From Desulfocapsa sp. (GTDB lineage: Bacteria; Desulfobacterota; Desulfobulbia; Desulfobulbales; Desulfocapsaceae), in NCBI GenBank assembly GCA_022712895.1, contig JAFLJS010000055.1, forward strand, positions 48,628-112,627: a DNA stretch of 64,000 bases, in the 5' to 3' direction. Of this stretch, positions 1 to 7,974 are shown piece by piece. Within the stretch, counting starts at the first letter, position 1. Each line of letters begins with the position of its first letter. Position numbers and translations under genes: made by a program. The notes below the pieces were generated by a model that ran no database searches, was not told where the DNA came from, and was given only the letters and a program-made list of their open reading frames with translations.

Positions 1-582
1 TGCCACCAAACTTTCGAATTGTTGACGAATCGGCCTGGCTGAAACTGGAAAATATTAATTTCTGTTTATCTGCTGGGATTCCAATGACTGTATCGCTCAC
101 TGTAAAATGGAGTTTTACCCCTTTTTTTCTCTCTCACATCAAGGACAACTTTGACAGTCACAGCCCCCTGTTCGCTAAACTTGATACTGTTGCCAATGAG
201 ATTCACCAAAATCTGCCGTAAGCGCAGTGTATCGCCCTTAACATACTCGGGCAGGCCGGGAGTATCTCTGTGAGTGATCAACTACAGTCCCTTCTCCTGG
301 GCGGAAAAAAACATTATGGAATGGACATTACCCAGCATTTTAAACAGGTTGAAGTCATGCTTTTCTATAAGTAACTGCCCGGCTTCAATCTTGGAAAAAC
401 GAGAATATCATTGAGCAGACCGAGAAGACCATCTGCCGATTTTTTCACACTTCCAGCTCCGGTCTTTCACCGAGTACTGTGAGAACATCCTCACGCATAA
501 GAGTAATGAGCATACTATCAATAGCCACTGCTGACACCATTACCGGTAAAAAAAGCAGGAAAAGAAAGAAAGCTATTCTCAT
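1..582 (-). pseudogene. Degenerate membrane histidine kinase, cut by the left edge
   Basis: Conceptual translation of the minus strand gives a start (MRIAFFLFLLFLPVMVSA) with a signal-peptide or membrane-anchor character. It runs about 45 residues to a stop. Immediately after, in another frame, comes a HisKA-like helix (SADGLLGLLNDIL). A one-base deletion in a T-run then separates it from the expected FSKIEAG. An in-frame TAG follows (EKGL*LITH), then an N box (LRQILVNLIGNSIKFS), then another frameshift at an A/G run, then a G-box region ([12 protein letters not shown]...FSQADSS). The usual DTGIGIP reads DTVIGIP. The sensory region between anchor and HisKA is absent. Several independent lesions in about 580 bp make this a decayed hybrid or sensor kinase. 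It follows three intact signalling genes on the same strand. The ORF-track entry at 66-281 is only one surviving piece. Confidence 0.8.
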
Positions 583-606
583 GGTCACTTGCATTAATTT
601 TGATGG

Positions 607-647
607 ACTCGTAAAAACCCAGATTTTAGATGGTTAAGTAAAAAACT
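607..647 (+). repeat. 41-bp inverted dispersed repeat, copy 1
   Basis: The stretch beginning ACTCGTAAAAACCCAGA and ending GGTTAAGTAAAAAACT matches the reverse complement of 7910-7950 at 40 of 41 positions by eye. It lies between the kinase pseudogene and the end of the receiver-histidine kinase gene, and no ORF uses it. The next 50 bases contain a loose CCGA...TCGG dyad that could be a remnant of the two-hairpin element adjoining copy 2, but this is weak. Confidence 0.85.
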
Positions 648-793
648 TTATATCCGAGGCGCAAATATTTTCTATTATTTCGGCGTACTAAGGCACGTCG
701 TAATGATAGGAAATGTGCAGCAACGAAGGAGATGGAGAGTTTTCACCCTAACTACGGGCATAAACACGACGACATCACTTTTGACAGAGCATA

Positions 794-2323
794 TTAATGA
801 TCGACAGTATCCACCACGGGGAAATAGAGATGAACAGTGGTTCCCTGTCCCATTTTTGAATCCAGCTCAATCACGCCATGATGCTTCTGCATAATGGAAC
901 TGCAGATAGTCATGCCAAGTCCCATTCCTTTGACGATTCCACGTTCTTTGGTGGAAAAATAAGGGTCAAATATTTTCTTTTTTTGTTCCACAGAAATCCC
1001 CCATCCCTGATCTTGAATGGAAATCTGCAGATAGTTACCTTTACTCAGAATGGGATGACTCGTTCCACAATCCGGGTAATTTTTGGCTCTTATTGTTATT
1101 TCTCCTCCATCAGGCATAGCTTCCTGGGCATTAGCTATAAGATTTTTAAGGAGTTGTAAAAATTGTACCTCCTCTACCTCCAGAGCCCAGATATCTTCAG
1201 AAATAATGACATCACAGTCAATATTATTATTCACAGGAAGCAAGGTTGTTACTTTGTAAACGGATTCTTTTATATCAATAATACTTGTGGCCGAGTAGCC
1301 GCCCTTCGCTATCACAAAAAACTTTCCGGCAAGATCCGCAGCCGCCAAAGCAGCGTCCCTACAGGGAAGAATATACTCTTTTAGTTCAGCATCAATTTTG
1401 TCTTGCCACAATGCCATATCAAGATGACCGCTGATGACCGTGAGCAAATTATTGAAATCATGGGAAATACCACCGGCGAAAACCTGAAATGCTTTCATTT
1501 TATCCGCTTTATACAGCTCCTGCTCCAGTTGCTGTTGTCTGCTAATATCTTTAAAAACGATAACAGCACCGACTATGGCATCGTTTTTAAAAGCCGGTGC
1601 AACACTAAAAGCGACTGGAAAGGATACGCCATCCTGCCTCCAGTAAAGATCTTGATGTATTTCCAGAGTTTCTTCTGTAAATATTGCCTGACAGGCAAGA
1701 CATTCTGTTGGAGACCGTTTACTCCCGTCTTGTTTTGTGTGGTGCATAATGGAGCAGGAGTTCTTCCCCAGCACCTCCTCCTCCAGATATCCTATCATTG
1801 CCAGAGCGGCAGGATTCATAAATGTAATATTGCACTGTTTGTCTATACCAAAAATTCCTTCCGATGCGGTCTCCAGAATCATCCTGTTGAGTTGATACGA
1901 GCTGTCTAGCTCCTGCTGCTGTTTCAGGAGTTGATCTCGCTGACTCTTCAAATGCATCTGGGTCTTCACCCGCGACCTGACAATTGAATTGTTGAAAGGT
2001 TTACTTATGTAATCTACGGCTCCGAGCCCCAACCCCTTATTTTCATCTGCCACACCAGTCAAGGCAGTAATAAAAATAATTGGAATATCACAGGTTCGCT
2101 GGTCAGCCTGCAAAATTCTGCACACTTCATAACCATCCATTTCCGGCATCATGATATCAAGAAGAATTAAATCAGGGGGAGGCACAGCACTGGCAATCCT
2201 GATCCCGTTCTTACCGGTATTGGCAATCAGAACCGTGTAAGAAGATTCGAGTAGATTCCACAGGATCGTTATATTTACCGGTTCATCATCGATAATCAGA
2301 ATTCTTTGTAGGTGCTTATCCAT
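794..2323 (-). CDS. Receiver-PAS-histidine kinase (hybrid sensor)
   Basis: Cytosolic two-component protein with an N-terminal receiver domain (about residues 5-125; acidic DDEP, phospho-acceptor in LILLDIMMP, lysine in SKPFN). A PAS domain follows (about 145-255; GIFGIDKQCNITFMNPAAL). Then comes a dimerisation/phosphotransfer helix with ISHDFNNLLTVISGH, where the H of HDFNN is the likely phospho-site, and a GHKL ATPase (N box LLKNLIANAQEA; G boxes QDQGWGIS and GMGLGMTIC). No membrane segment is seen. The track starts at 2359 inside the upstream gene. I prefer the ATG at 2323, which has AGAGG just upstream and leaves 13 bp after the preceding stop, giving 509 residues. The receiver-first order suggests a phosphorelay kinase controlled by an upstream histidine kinase. 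It is probably cotranscribed with the HD-GYP gene. Confidence 0.88.
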   Translation of the reverse strand: MDKHLQRILIIDDEPVNITILWNLLESSYTVLIANTGKNGIRIASAVPPPDLILLDIMMPEMDGYEVCRILQADQRTCDIPIIFITALTGVADENKGLGLGAVDYISKPFNNSIVRSRVKTQMHLKSQRDQLLKQQQELDSSYQLNRMILETASEGIFGIDKQCNITFMNPAALAMIGYLEEEVLGKNSCSIMHHTKQDGSKRSPTECLACQAIFTEETLEIHQDLYWRQDGVSFPVAFSVAPAFKNDAIVGAVIVFKDISRQQQLEQELYKADKMKAFQVFAGGISHDFNNLLTVISGHLDMALWQDKIDAELKEYILPCRDAALAAADLAGKFFVIAKGGYSATSIIDIKESVYKVTTLLPVNNNIDCDVIISEDIWALEVEEVQFLQLLKNLIANAQEAMPDGGEITIRAKNYPDCGTSHPILSKGNYLQISIQDQGWGISVEQKKKIFDPYFSTKERGIVKGMGLGMTICSSIMQKHHGVIELDSKMGQGTTVHLYFPVVDTVDH

Positions 2324-2336
2324 AGGCTCTGCCTCT

Positions 2337-3431
2337 TTACTCCAGCGCGCCGTCTTCATCTGAATATTTCAAAGCAATTTCTCTAAAAACTTCCTGAATT
2401 TTGACAAAAGCATCTACAAGATCAGGATCAAAATGCGTGCCTCTTCCTTTGCTAATAATAGCCACAGCCTTTTCATGGGAAAAAGCCTCCTTGTAAACCC
2501 GTTTTGAAATCAATGCGTCATACACATCAGCAACAGCCATAAGCCGACCAGACAGCGGAATTTCTTCTCCGCTGAGCCCTTCAGGGTAGCCTTTGCCATC
2601 CCACATTTCATGGTGACTATAGGCTATCTCACAGGCCAAAGTCAGAAAAGTGGTGGTACTTTTCCCGCCCAGGGCCTGCTCTGATTTGACAATGGCATCA
2701 CGGCCGTAGGTGGTATGTTTTTTCATCTCAGTAAACTCTTCAACCGTCAGTTTCCCGGGCTTCAAGAGGATACTGTCTGCTATCCCGACCTTACCAATAT
2801 CATGCAGGGGGGCTGATTTAAAGAGGAGGTTAATTCGGGACACATCCAGATAATCACGATACTTCTCACTTTCCATCAGATGTTCAGCCAGAGCCTTTAC
2901 GTAATGCTGGGTACGCATAATATGCTTCCCAGTCTCATTGTCACGTGTTTCGGCAAGGACAGCCATACCATAAATAGTCACATCCTGGGTGTGAACTATT
3001 TCACGGGTCCGTTCTGCTGCCTTTTTCTCCAGTTCCCGGTTCTGGTCATAGAGTGCAAGGTGCGTCTGTACCCTGGCCCGTACAATTATGGGACTGATCG
3101 GTTTGGTGATATAATCGACACCGCCAACCTCAAATCCTTTGGCCTCATTTTCATTCTCACCCATGGCAGTGACGAAAATGACCGGGATCTTTTTCGTAAC
3201 AACACTATTCTTCAGGCGTCTACAAACCTCATAGCCATCTAAACCCGGCATCATAATGTCGAGCAGAATTAGATCTGGAGTTGGAGACTCCTGAGCTAGT
3301 CGTAAGGCATCGTAACCATTAGTGGCCACAAGAAGGTCATAATTATCCTGTAGCGACTCTCCCAAAAGGTTAATATTAACCGGGGTGTCGTCAACGATCA
3401 GGATTTTTTGTTTAATCCATGACACTGCCAT
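2337..3431 (-). CDS. Response regulator with HD-GYP domain (cyclic-di-GMP phosphodiesterase)
   Basis: RpfG-like regulator of 364 residues. The N-terminal receiver (about 8-125) has the VDDTP acidic patch, LILLDIMMPGLDGYEVC around the phospho-acceptor and TKPISP. A short helical linker leads to an HD-GYP domain (about 155-350) with HDIGKVGIAD, HHEMWDGKGYPEGLSG and ADVYDALISKRVYKEA. The HD and GYP signatures are intact, so hydrolysis of cyclic-di-GMP is the family-based expectation. The receiver lysine segment resembles that of both neighbouring receiver genes, suggesting local duplication of the receiver module. It is followed after a few bases by the receiver-histidine kinase gene. A 530-bp spacer lies upstream. 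Confidence 0.92.
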   Translation of the reverse strand: MAVSWIKQKILIVDDTPVNINLLGESLQDNYDLLVATNGYDALRLAQESPTPDLILLDIMMPGLDGYEVCRRLKNSVVTKKIPVIFVTAMGENENEAKGFEVGGVDYITKPISPIIVRARVQTHLALYDQNRELEKKAAERTREIVHTQDVTIYGMAVLAETRDNETGKHIMRTQHYVKALAEHLMESEKYRDYLDVSRINLLFKSAPLHDIGKVGIADSILLKPGKLTVEEFTEMKKHTTYGRDAIVKSEQALGGKSTTTFLTLACEIAYSHHEMWDGKGYPEGLSGEEIPLSGRLMAVADVYDALISKRVYKEAFSHEKAVAIISKGRGTHFDPDLVDAFVKIQEVFREIALKYSDEDGALE

Positions 3432-3961
3432 CTCTTTGCCTCCTTCAAAAAAAGATCACACTAATGTACCTGGCACACAAACAGGTAATCAATTATTCTA
3501 AAAATAATATCTGTTTTTTTTCTAAAGTGAACAGAATAAAGCACTTCAAGTCTTTTTTCAGAGTGGCGTTTCATGTAACGACGATCGGCAAACGACTGGA
3601 CCCAAGCTATTACAAATATAAAAACAAATACTTACGCCACAAACAAAGCAACTAATTATCTTCGTACTCCTTATAAACCCATTCCACTTTGAAACACGAT
3701 ACAGTGCTGAAAACCCGCGTATCTCTGGTGAAAATTATAGTTTGGCAATATACAGGAGACAGACAAGTTGAGTCAAGAGCTGGTTACGTATCGTAACACG
3801 TATGGTACATACGTATGTAACTACCCATACCGCACACAACTGGCAGTAATCACAAGAGTTTTACGAAAACAGATGAAAGTTATTACGGTAACAAAACAAC
3901 AAGATCTATTATCACTACCTTGCTGAATTCAGGAAAATACTGAAGGCGCTGAAGCAGAATC
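3432..3961. other. 530-bp spacer upstream of the HD-GYP gene
   Basis: No convincing gene. The plus-strand 78-aa ORF at 3419-3655 has no recognisable content and starts within the neighbouring gene. The notable content is a cluster of perfect dyads at 3783-3814, listed separately. The region should hold the promoter of the signalling genes, since it lies between two same-strand genes, but I could not place -35/-10 boxes with confidence. Confidence 0.5.
3783..3820. promoter_or_regulatory. Cluster of perfect dyads, possible operator
   Basis: Two adjoining perfect inverted repeats are present: GTTACG-TAT-CGTAAC, then ACGTATG-GTA-CATACGT, and the second is followed by ATGTAAC. GTTAC and GTAAC bracket the whole block, so the dyads nest. 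No T-run follows on either strand, which argues against an intrinsic terminator and for a protein-binding site. The nearest downstream start is the HD-GYP gene, about 350 bp away. Confidence 0.4.
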
Positions 3962-4849
3962 TTACAGATGAGAAAGAAGATAATTGCGGAGGTTTGCGGT
4001 TCTTTTTTTAAGTCCTAATTTTTTTCTGATATGGCTACGCTGAGTTTCTATGGTGCGAAGAGAAAGACCAAGGAAAGAGGCTATTTCCTGTGAGCTTTTA
4101 CCCATTTTGATAAAATTAGCCACCTGCATTTCTGCGGGTGACAGTTTCGCAAGGCTGGCCAGATGCCCACGGGCAAAGGGATCTACGATCTCATTAAGGT
4201 TGATAATGGCGGCTTGGAGCATGACCTTATACTTTTCATTTTCAATAACAGGTTCAAGCTTTTCGAGATAGGGACGCACCAGTTTGTTGACATTGACCAT
4301 AATCTCACTTTCAAGCTCAAACTTTTCCTGATCCCTCCGTCGCAAGAGAACCTCCAAGGCAGTATTGGCCTCCTCCAGGCTTTTCGTTTTATTTTCCAGG
4401 CTCTTGTGGGTTCGTAAGAGTTCGGCTGTTCGTTCAGCAACAAGTAGTTCCGCATTCTCTCGGGCCAATTTTAGAGAGAGATGGGTGTCAACTCTGTTTT
4501 TCACTATGGCAAGATTGATTGGTTTTTTGATGTAATCGACAGCCCCCAGCTCCAGCCCCTTCGATTCATCTTCCATACTTGCTTTGGCACTGATAAATAT
4601 TACTGGGATATCCCTGGTATTTTTTGCTCTTTTCAACCTTCTACAGACTTCGTAACCGTCCATAACAGGCATCATAACGTCAAGAAGGATGATATCAGGT
4701 AACACTTCGGCAACACGTTTTAAAGCGTCCTTGCCACTGGTCGCAATATAAACATTGTATTTCCCGGATAAACAACCACCCAACACGTTGAGACTTGTCG
4801 GTGTATCATCCACAATGAGAACATTCTGTTTTGATGGGGACACAATCAT
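3962..4849 (-). CDS. Response regulator with C-terminal LuxR-type helix-turn-helix
   Basis: 295 residues. A receiver domain occupies about 8-125 (VDDTPTSLNVLGG, phospho-acceptor in IILLDVMMPVMDGYEVC, KKPINL). A charged helical region (about 135-235) is predicted to form a coiled coil from its Glu/Lys/Leu-rich heptads. A GerE/LuxR helix-turn-helix lies at about 235-290 (LSPAEMQVANFIKMGKSSQ; the recognition-helix part reads LSLRTIETQRSHIRKKLGL). A long helix between receiver and HTH is unusual for NarL-type regulators and is seen in some hybrid sensor-effector families. It is probably a DNA-binding transcription factor controlled by phosphorylation. It is the first gene of the same-strand signalling block, 530 bp from the HD-GYP gene. 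Confidence 0.9.
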   Translation of the reverse strand: MIVSPSKQNVLIVDDTPTSLNVLGGCLSGKYNVYIATSGKDALKRVAEVLPDIILLDVMMPVMDGYEVCRRLKRAKNTRDIPVIFISAKASMEDESKGLELGAVDYIKKPINLAIVKNRVDTHLSLKLARENAELLVAERTAELLRTHKSLENKTKSLEEANTALEVLLRRRDQEKFELESEIMVNVNKLVRPYLEKLEPVIENEKYKVMLQAAIINLNEIVDPFARGHLASLAKLSPAEMQVANFIKMGKSSQEIASFLGLSLRTIETQRSHIRKKLGLKKRTANLRNYLLSHL

Positions 4850-4924
4850 AACCTACGCAATCTCACTACAGTACGTGTTATATTGAAAAGAGAGCGGTTT
4901 AGCATCTTTCCGTTATCGACCTAA

Positions 4925-4961
4925 CAAAAAAAGCGCTTAACTCCACAAGGGCTAAGCGCTT
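4925..4961 (-). terminator. Rho-independent terminator after tRNA-Arg
   Basis: On the minus strand a stem AAGCGCTTA / TTAAGCGCTT closes an internal loop and runs directly into seven T residues, a few bases downstream of the tRNA 3' end. Confidence 0.85.
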
Positions 4962-4968
4962 ACTTTTC

Positions 4969-5045
4969 TGGTGATCCCGGCGCGATTCGAACGCGCGACA
5001 CCCAGATTAGGAATCTGGTGCTCTATCCTACTGAGCTACGGGACC
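4969..5045 (-). tRNA. tRNA-Arg (anticodon CCU)
   Basis: The minus strand folds as a cloverleaf. The acceptor is GGTCCCG / CGGGATC with one G-T wobble, the D stem is GCTC/GAGC, and the anticodon stem CCAGA/TCTGG carries loop TTCCTAA, so the anticodon is CCT. The T arm is GCGCG-TTCGAAT-CGCGC. The CCA end is encoded. It reads AGG arginine codons. It stands alone between the glg pair and the LuxR-type regulator and has its own terminator. tRNA-Arg genes are frequent integration sites, but I see no integrase nearby. Confidence 0.95.
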
Positions 5046-5148
5046 GATATGATGGCTAGCATATACCACTTAAGCGGTACAACTGCCAGCCATTTCAGCA
5101 TAGCCGAACCAAGCCTCATGGTTCTTTCTCTAACAGCCTTCGCCGTGC

Positions 5149-6414
5149 TTAGACAGTACAACCATCCTCAACTTCCTTTCCGGGGAACCCAGCTCCGCTT
5201 GTCATCGAATTGATTATACAATTTCTACCAACACTGACCCCGGAAGGGATACACGCATCCTTTCCAACCAGACTGATTCCGGTATAGAGATGTTTGGGGT
5301 TCTCAATATTGGGCACAGTATGGTTGGTACCTACTCCCACACTGGCATCACCATCAACCTGCACCCGTTTATCAAAGATAGCAAGATCGACCACACTGTT
5401 TTTTCCTACAACACAATCGGCAAAAAGGATTGAATCCCGAACAACCGCACCCTCTTCAACAACAACACCAGGTGCCAGAACCGAGTTTTCCACCGTCCCC
5501 CGGATAATACAGCCAGCAGATATCATCGACGAACGAACGCGCGCATTATTCCCGTATCTGGCTGGTGCCCGATCGGCAGGACGGCCGTCTGCCTCAACAT
5601 TTGTGCGAATGCCCCAGGCTTCCGGTGAAATGGGACTATTTTTACGGATCACATCCATATTGGCTTCCCAATAAGATTGTATAGTTCCCACATCACGCCA
5701 ATATCCGTAGAAAGGATAGGCAAAAACATTGTCTTCGGCAATGGCTCGCGGTAAAATATGTAATCCAAAATCAACTTCTTCCCTGTCTTTATAGAGGGAA
5801 TTAAGGAGATACTTATAATCAAAGACATAAATCCCCATGGATGCAAGATTTGTCTTGGGGTTTTCAGGCTTTTCTTCCCAATCAATGATACGATTTTCAT
5901 CGTCAATGATTCCTGCCCCAAACTGATGAATCTCGCTCATGGGAACCACCATCATACCAATGGTCACATCCGCCTTTTTGAAACGATGGCATTCGAGCAT
6001 CGCATCAAAATCCATATTATAAATATGATCGCCGGAGAGAAGAATGACCTCGTCGGCTGGATTTTTTTCCAGGAAATCAATATTTTGACGAACGGCGTCA
6101 GCCGTACCTTTATACCAGTCCGAATCCTGAAAACCCGTATGGGGCGGCAGGATCTTCAGTCCCCGACTCCGCCCGGTAAAATCCCAGGCTTCACCGGTTC
6201 CCAGGTGACGCATAAGGGAAAGCGGCTTATATTGAGTAAGTACTCCCACTTTTGTAAGCCCGGAATTCATCACGTTGCTGAGACTGAAATCAATAATCCT
6301 ATACATTCCGGCAAAGGGCACTGCCGGTTTTGCCCGACTCTGAACCAGAATATTTAAACGGCTGCCGACGCCACCGGCAAGGAGCAGAACCAATGCCTCT
6401 TTCTTATTTCTCAT
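5149..6414 (-). CDS. glgC: Glucose-1-phosphate adenylyltransferase
   Basis: 421 residues, normal for bacterial ADP-glucose pyrophosphorylase, which makes ADP-glucose from ATP and glucose-1-phosphate, the committed step of glycogen synthesis. The N-terminal nucleotidyltransferase domain has GGVGSRLNILVQSRAKPAVP, IIDFSLSNVMNSG, WYKGTADAVRQN, the LSGDHIYNMDF Mg-binding loop and YPFYGYWRDVGTIQSYW. The C-terminal part is a left-handed beta-helix (hexapeptide-like repeats, about 300-420). All expected catalytic motifs are present. It overlaps the stop of the upstream glg gene by 4 bp (ATGA), so translation is probably coupled and the two may form a heteromer. No glycogen synthase or branching enzyme lies in the window. 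Confidence 0.92.
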   Translation of the reverse strand: MRNKKEALVLLLAGGVGSRLNILVQSRAKPAVPFAGMYRIIDFSLSNVMNSGLTKVGVLTQYKPLSLMRHLGTGEAWDFTGRSRGLKILPPHTGFQDSDWYKGTADAVRQNIDFLEKNPADEVILLSGDHIYNMDFDAMLECHRFKKADVTIGMMVVPMSEIHQFGAGIIDDENRIIDWEEKPENPKTNLASMGIYVFDYKYLLNSLYKDREEVDFGLHILPRAIAEDNVFAYPFYGYWRDVGTIQSYWEANMDVIRKNSPISPEAWGIRTNVEADGRPADRAPARYGNNARVRSSMISAGCIIRGTVENSVLAPGVVVEEGAVVRDSILFADCVVGKNSVVDLAIFDKRVQVDGDASVGVGTNHTVPNIENPKHLYTGISLVGKDACIPSGVSVGRNCIINSMTSGAGFPGKEVEDGCTV

Positions 6415-7682
6415 TTCAGCACCTCCCCGGCAGCAACAACATTATTTTTCGGCCACTTATCATGCTCCTGATGGGGATATATTGTTGCACCTTCACCAAT
6501 GACCATGGCCTCCGGTACATGATTATCCCAGCCGACAACGGTTACCAGTCCACTGGTATCTCCAACAGCTCCCCCTATGGAGACAGACTCACCGAAACTC
6601 GAATTCACATCTGTAATGACTTTATTAAATGAGCAGTTTTCACCAATTTTATTATTGAAAAAAAGGACAGAATTCTCAATAACCGCGCCTTTCGCAACAT
6701 GAACACCAGGGAACAGGATGGAATTTAAAACCGTTCCTTCCACGACACAACCGTTATACACCAGGCTATTATGCACGGTGGCATTCTCCCTGATAAGGGC
6801 TGGTTGCGCATCCCGGATTCCACGATGCTCCATATTGGTACGCAATCCCCAGGCTTCCATATCTATGGGAGGATTTTCCCCCAAGAGATCCATATTTGAC
6901 TGCCAGTACTCTTCCACCGTACGGGTATACCCCCAATATCCCTTGTATTTATAACCGTACACTTTCTTACCAGCGGCCAGCAGGAGGGGAATAATATCTT
7001 TTCCAAATTCAAACGAATCGGCGTCTTGATTCTCCGCCAACGCCCCATACAAAACGTCAGGCTTGAAAACAAGGACCGTCAGAGATGCCCAATCTGCCTC
7101 TGGTTTTTCAGGTTTTTCCCAATAGGCTGTCACCCGCCCGCCCAGTTCCCCATCCTCATCATCAATGGCTGCCACACCAAAACGCTTAGCCTTCTCCCGT
7201 GCAACTTTTAGAAAAGCAATGGTGACATCGGCATCTTTCTGATGATGATAGGCGATGATATCCTGGTAATCCATTTTGTAGATGTGATCCCCCGAGAGAA
7301 TCAGAATCTCTTCCGGCTCATGATAACGTACAAAATCCAGATTTTTGTAAACGGCATCTGCCGTGCCACGATACCAGTCAGTACAGGCTTTCAGCTCACT
7401 ATTACCCTTTACCGGCGGTAGAATAGACACGCCGCGATTACGGCCAATCATGTCCCAGGCGGCTCCTGTGCCGATATGATTTAGAAGAGAATAACTTCGA
7501 TACTGCGAGAGAATGGCAACCTGTTCTATTCCAGAATGGAGTAGATTGCTTAAGGGGAAATCAATTACTCTGGCAAAGCCACCAAAAGGAACTGCTGACT
7601 TGGGACGATAATACGTAAGGACGTCCAGTTCATCAACACGGCCGCCAGCCAGGATCATTGCAAGGGTAGAAGGCTTCAACAT
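6411..7682 (-). CDS. ADP-glucose pyrophosphorylase-like protein with altered active-site motifs
   Basis: 423 residues, clearly homologous along its whole length to the downstream glgC product. It keeps RPKSAVPFGG, VIDFPLSNLLHSG, WYRGTADAVYKN and LSGDHIYKMDY, plus the beta-helix C-terminus. Two motifs differ. The glycine-rich triphosphate loop reads LAGGRVDELDVLTYY instead of AGGxGxRLxxLT, losing the conserved Arg. The Asp-containing YWRDVGT motif reads YWGYTRTVEEYW. It may be a regulatory GlgD-like partner, or a distinct enzyme branch that is still active; the sequence alone does not decide. It is the promoter-proximal gene of the pair. Confidence 0.82.
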   Translation of the reverse strand: MLKPSTLAMILAGGRVDELDVLTYYRPKSAVPFGGFARVIDFPLSNLLHSGIEQVAILSQYRSYSLLNHIGTGAAWDMIGRNRGVSILPPVKGNSELKACTDWYRGTADAVYKNLDFVRYHEPEEILILSGDHIYKMDYQDIIAYHHQKDADVTIAFLKVAREKAKRFGVAAIDDEDGELGGRVTAYWEKPEKPEADWASLTVLVFKPDVLYGALAENQDADSFEFGKDIIPLLLAAGKKVYGYKYKGYWGYTRTVEEYWQSNMDLLGENPPIDMEAWGLRTNMEHRGIRDAQPALIRENATVHNSLVYNGCVVEGTVLNSILFPGVHVAKGAVIENSVLFFNNKIGENCSFNKVITDVNSSFGESVSIGGAVGDTSGLVTVVGWDNHVPEAMVIGEGATIYPHQEHDKWPKNNVVAAGEVLK

Positions 7683-7807
7683 TAACCACCAATAGGGCCG
7701 TGCAAAAGCTCTCCATCTGCCTCGTTGCTAGTAATTCCCTGTCATAACGACCTATCTCAACACGCCGATATGATCAAAAAATAAAGCGCCTGCATATGGA
7801 GATTCTC

Positions 7808-7934
7808 ACTTAGCCATCTGAAATTTTAGTATCTTATAACTTTCTTTCGCATTGTTTGGAAAGAAGCTGGTGAAGGTACTTACACCGGCTATTATTCGTT
7901 ACCGGTGCTAGTTTTTTACTTAACCATCTAAATT
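7808..7934. repeat. Direct repeats flanking two-hairpin element copy A
   Basis: ACTTAGCCATCTGAAATT (7808-7825) and ACTTAACCATCTAAATT (7918-7934) flank the hairpin element in the same orientation. The right copy is also part of the 41-bp repeat. This could be a target-site duplication, but it is longer and less exact than typical ones, so it may instead be an older duplication. Confidence 0.5.
7828..7911 (+). repeat. Two-hairpin intergenic element, copy A
   Basis: Hairpin 1 has outer arms AGTATCTT...AAGGTACT and inner arms CTTTCTTTC/GAAAGAAG. It is followed at once by TACACCGGCT, and hairpin 2 has arms CACCGG/CCGGTG, ending in CTAG. The plan AGT-CTT ... AAG-ACT-TA-CCGGCT ... ACCGGT--TAG is shared with the copies at 17298 and 38750 and, inverted and diverged, at 61138. 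It is located in the spacer between the DHH phosphoesterase gene and the glg pair, antisense to both. Confidence 0.7.
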
Positions 7935-7950
7935 CTGGGTTTTTACGAGT
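7910..7950 (-). repeat. 41-bp inverted dispersed repeat, copy 2
   Basis: Reverse complement of 607-647 with one mismatch by eye. It begins exactly where two-hairpin element A ends and lies just downstream of the DHH gene stop. Confidence 0.85.
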
Positions 7951-7974
7951 TTATCAATGTTACAAAAAAAACTG

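Noticed and set aside
3419-3655. 78-aa plus-strand ORF in the HD-GYP upstream spacer
   Set aside because: Starts inside the neighbouring gene, low-complexity AT-rich composition and no recognisable content or Shine-Dalgarno.
4969-5045. Integration site or genomic island at tRNA-Arg
   Set aside because: No integrase, no repeated tRNA 3' end elsewhere in the window and no atypical genes beside it.
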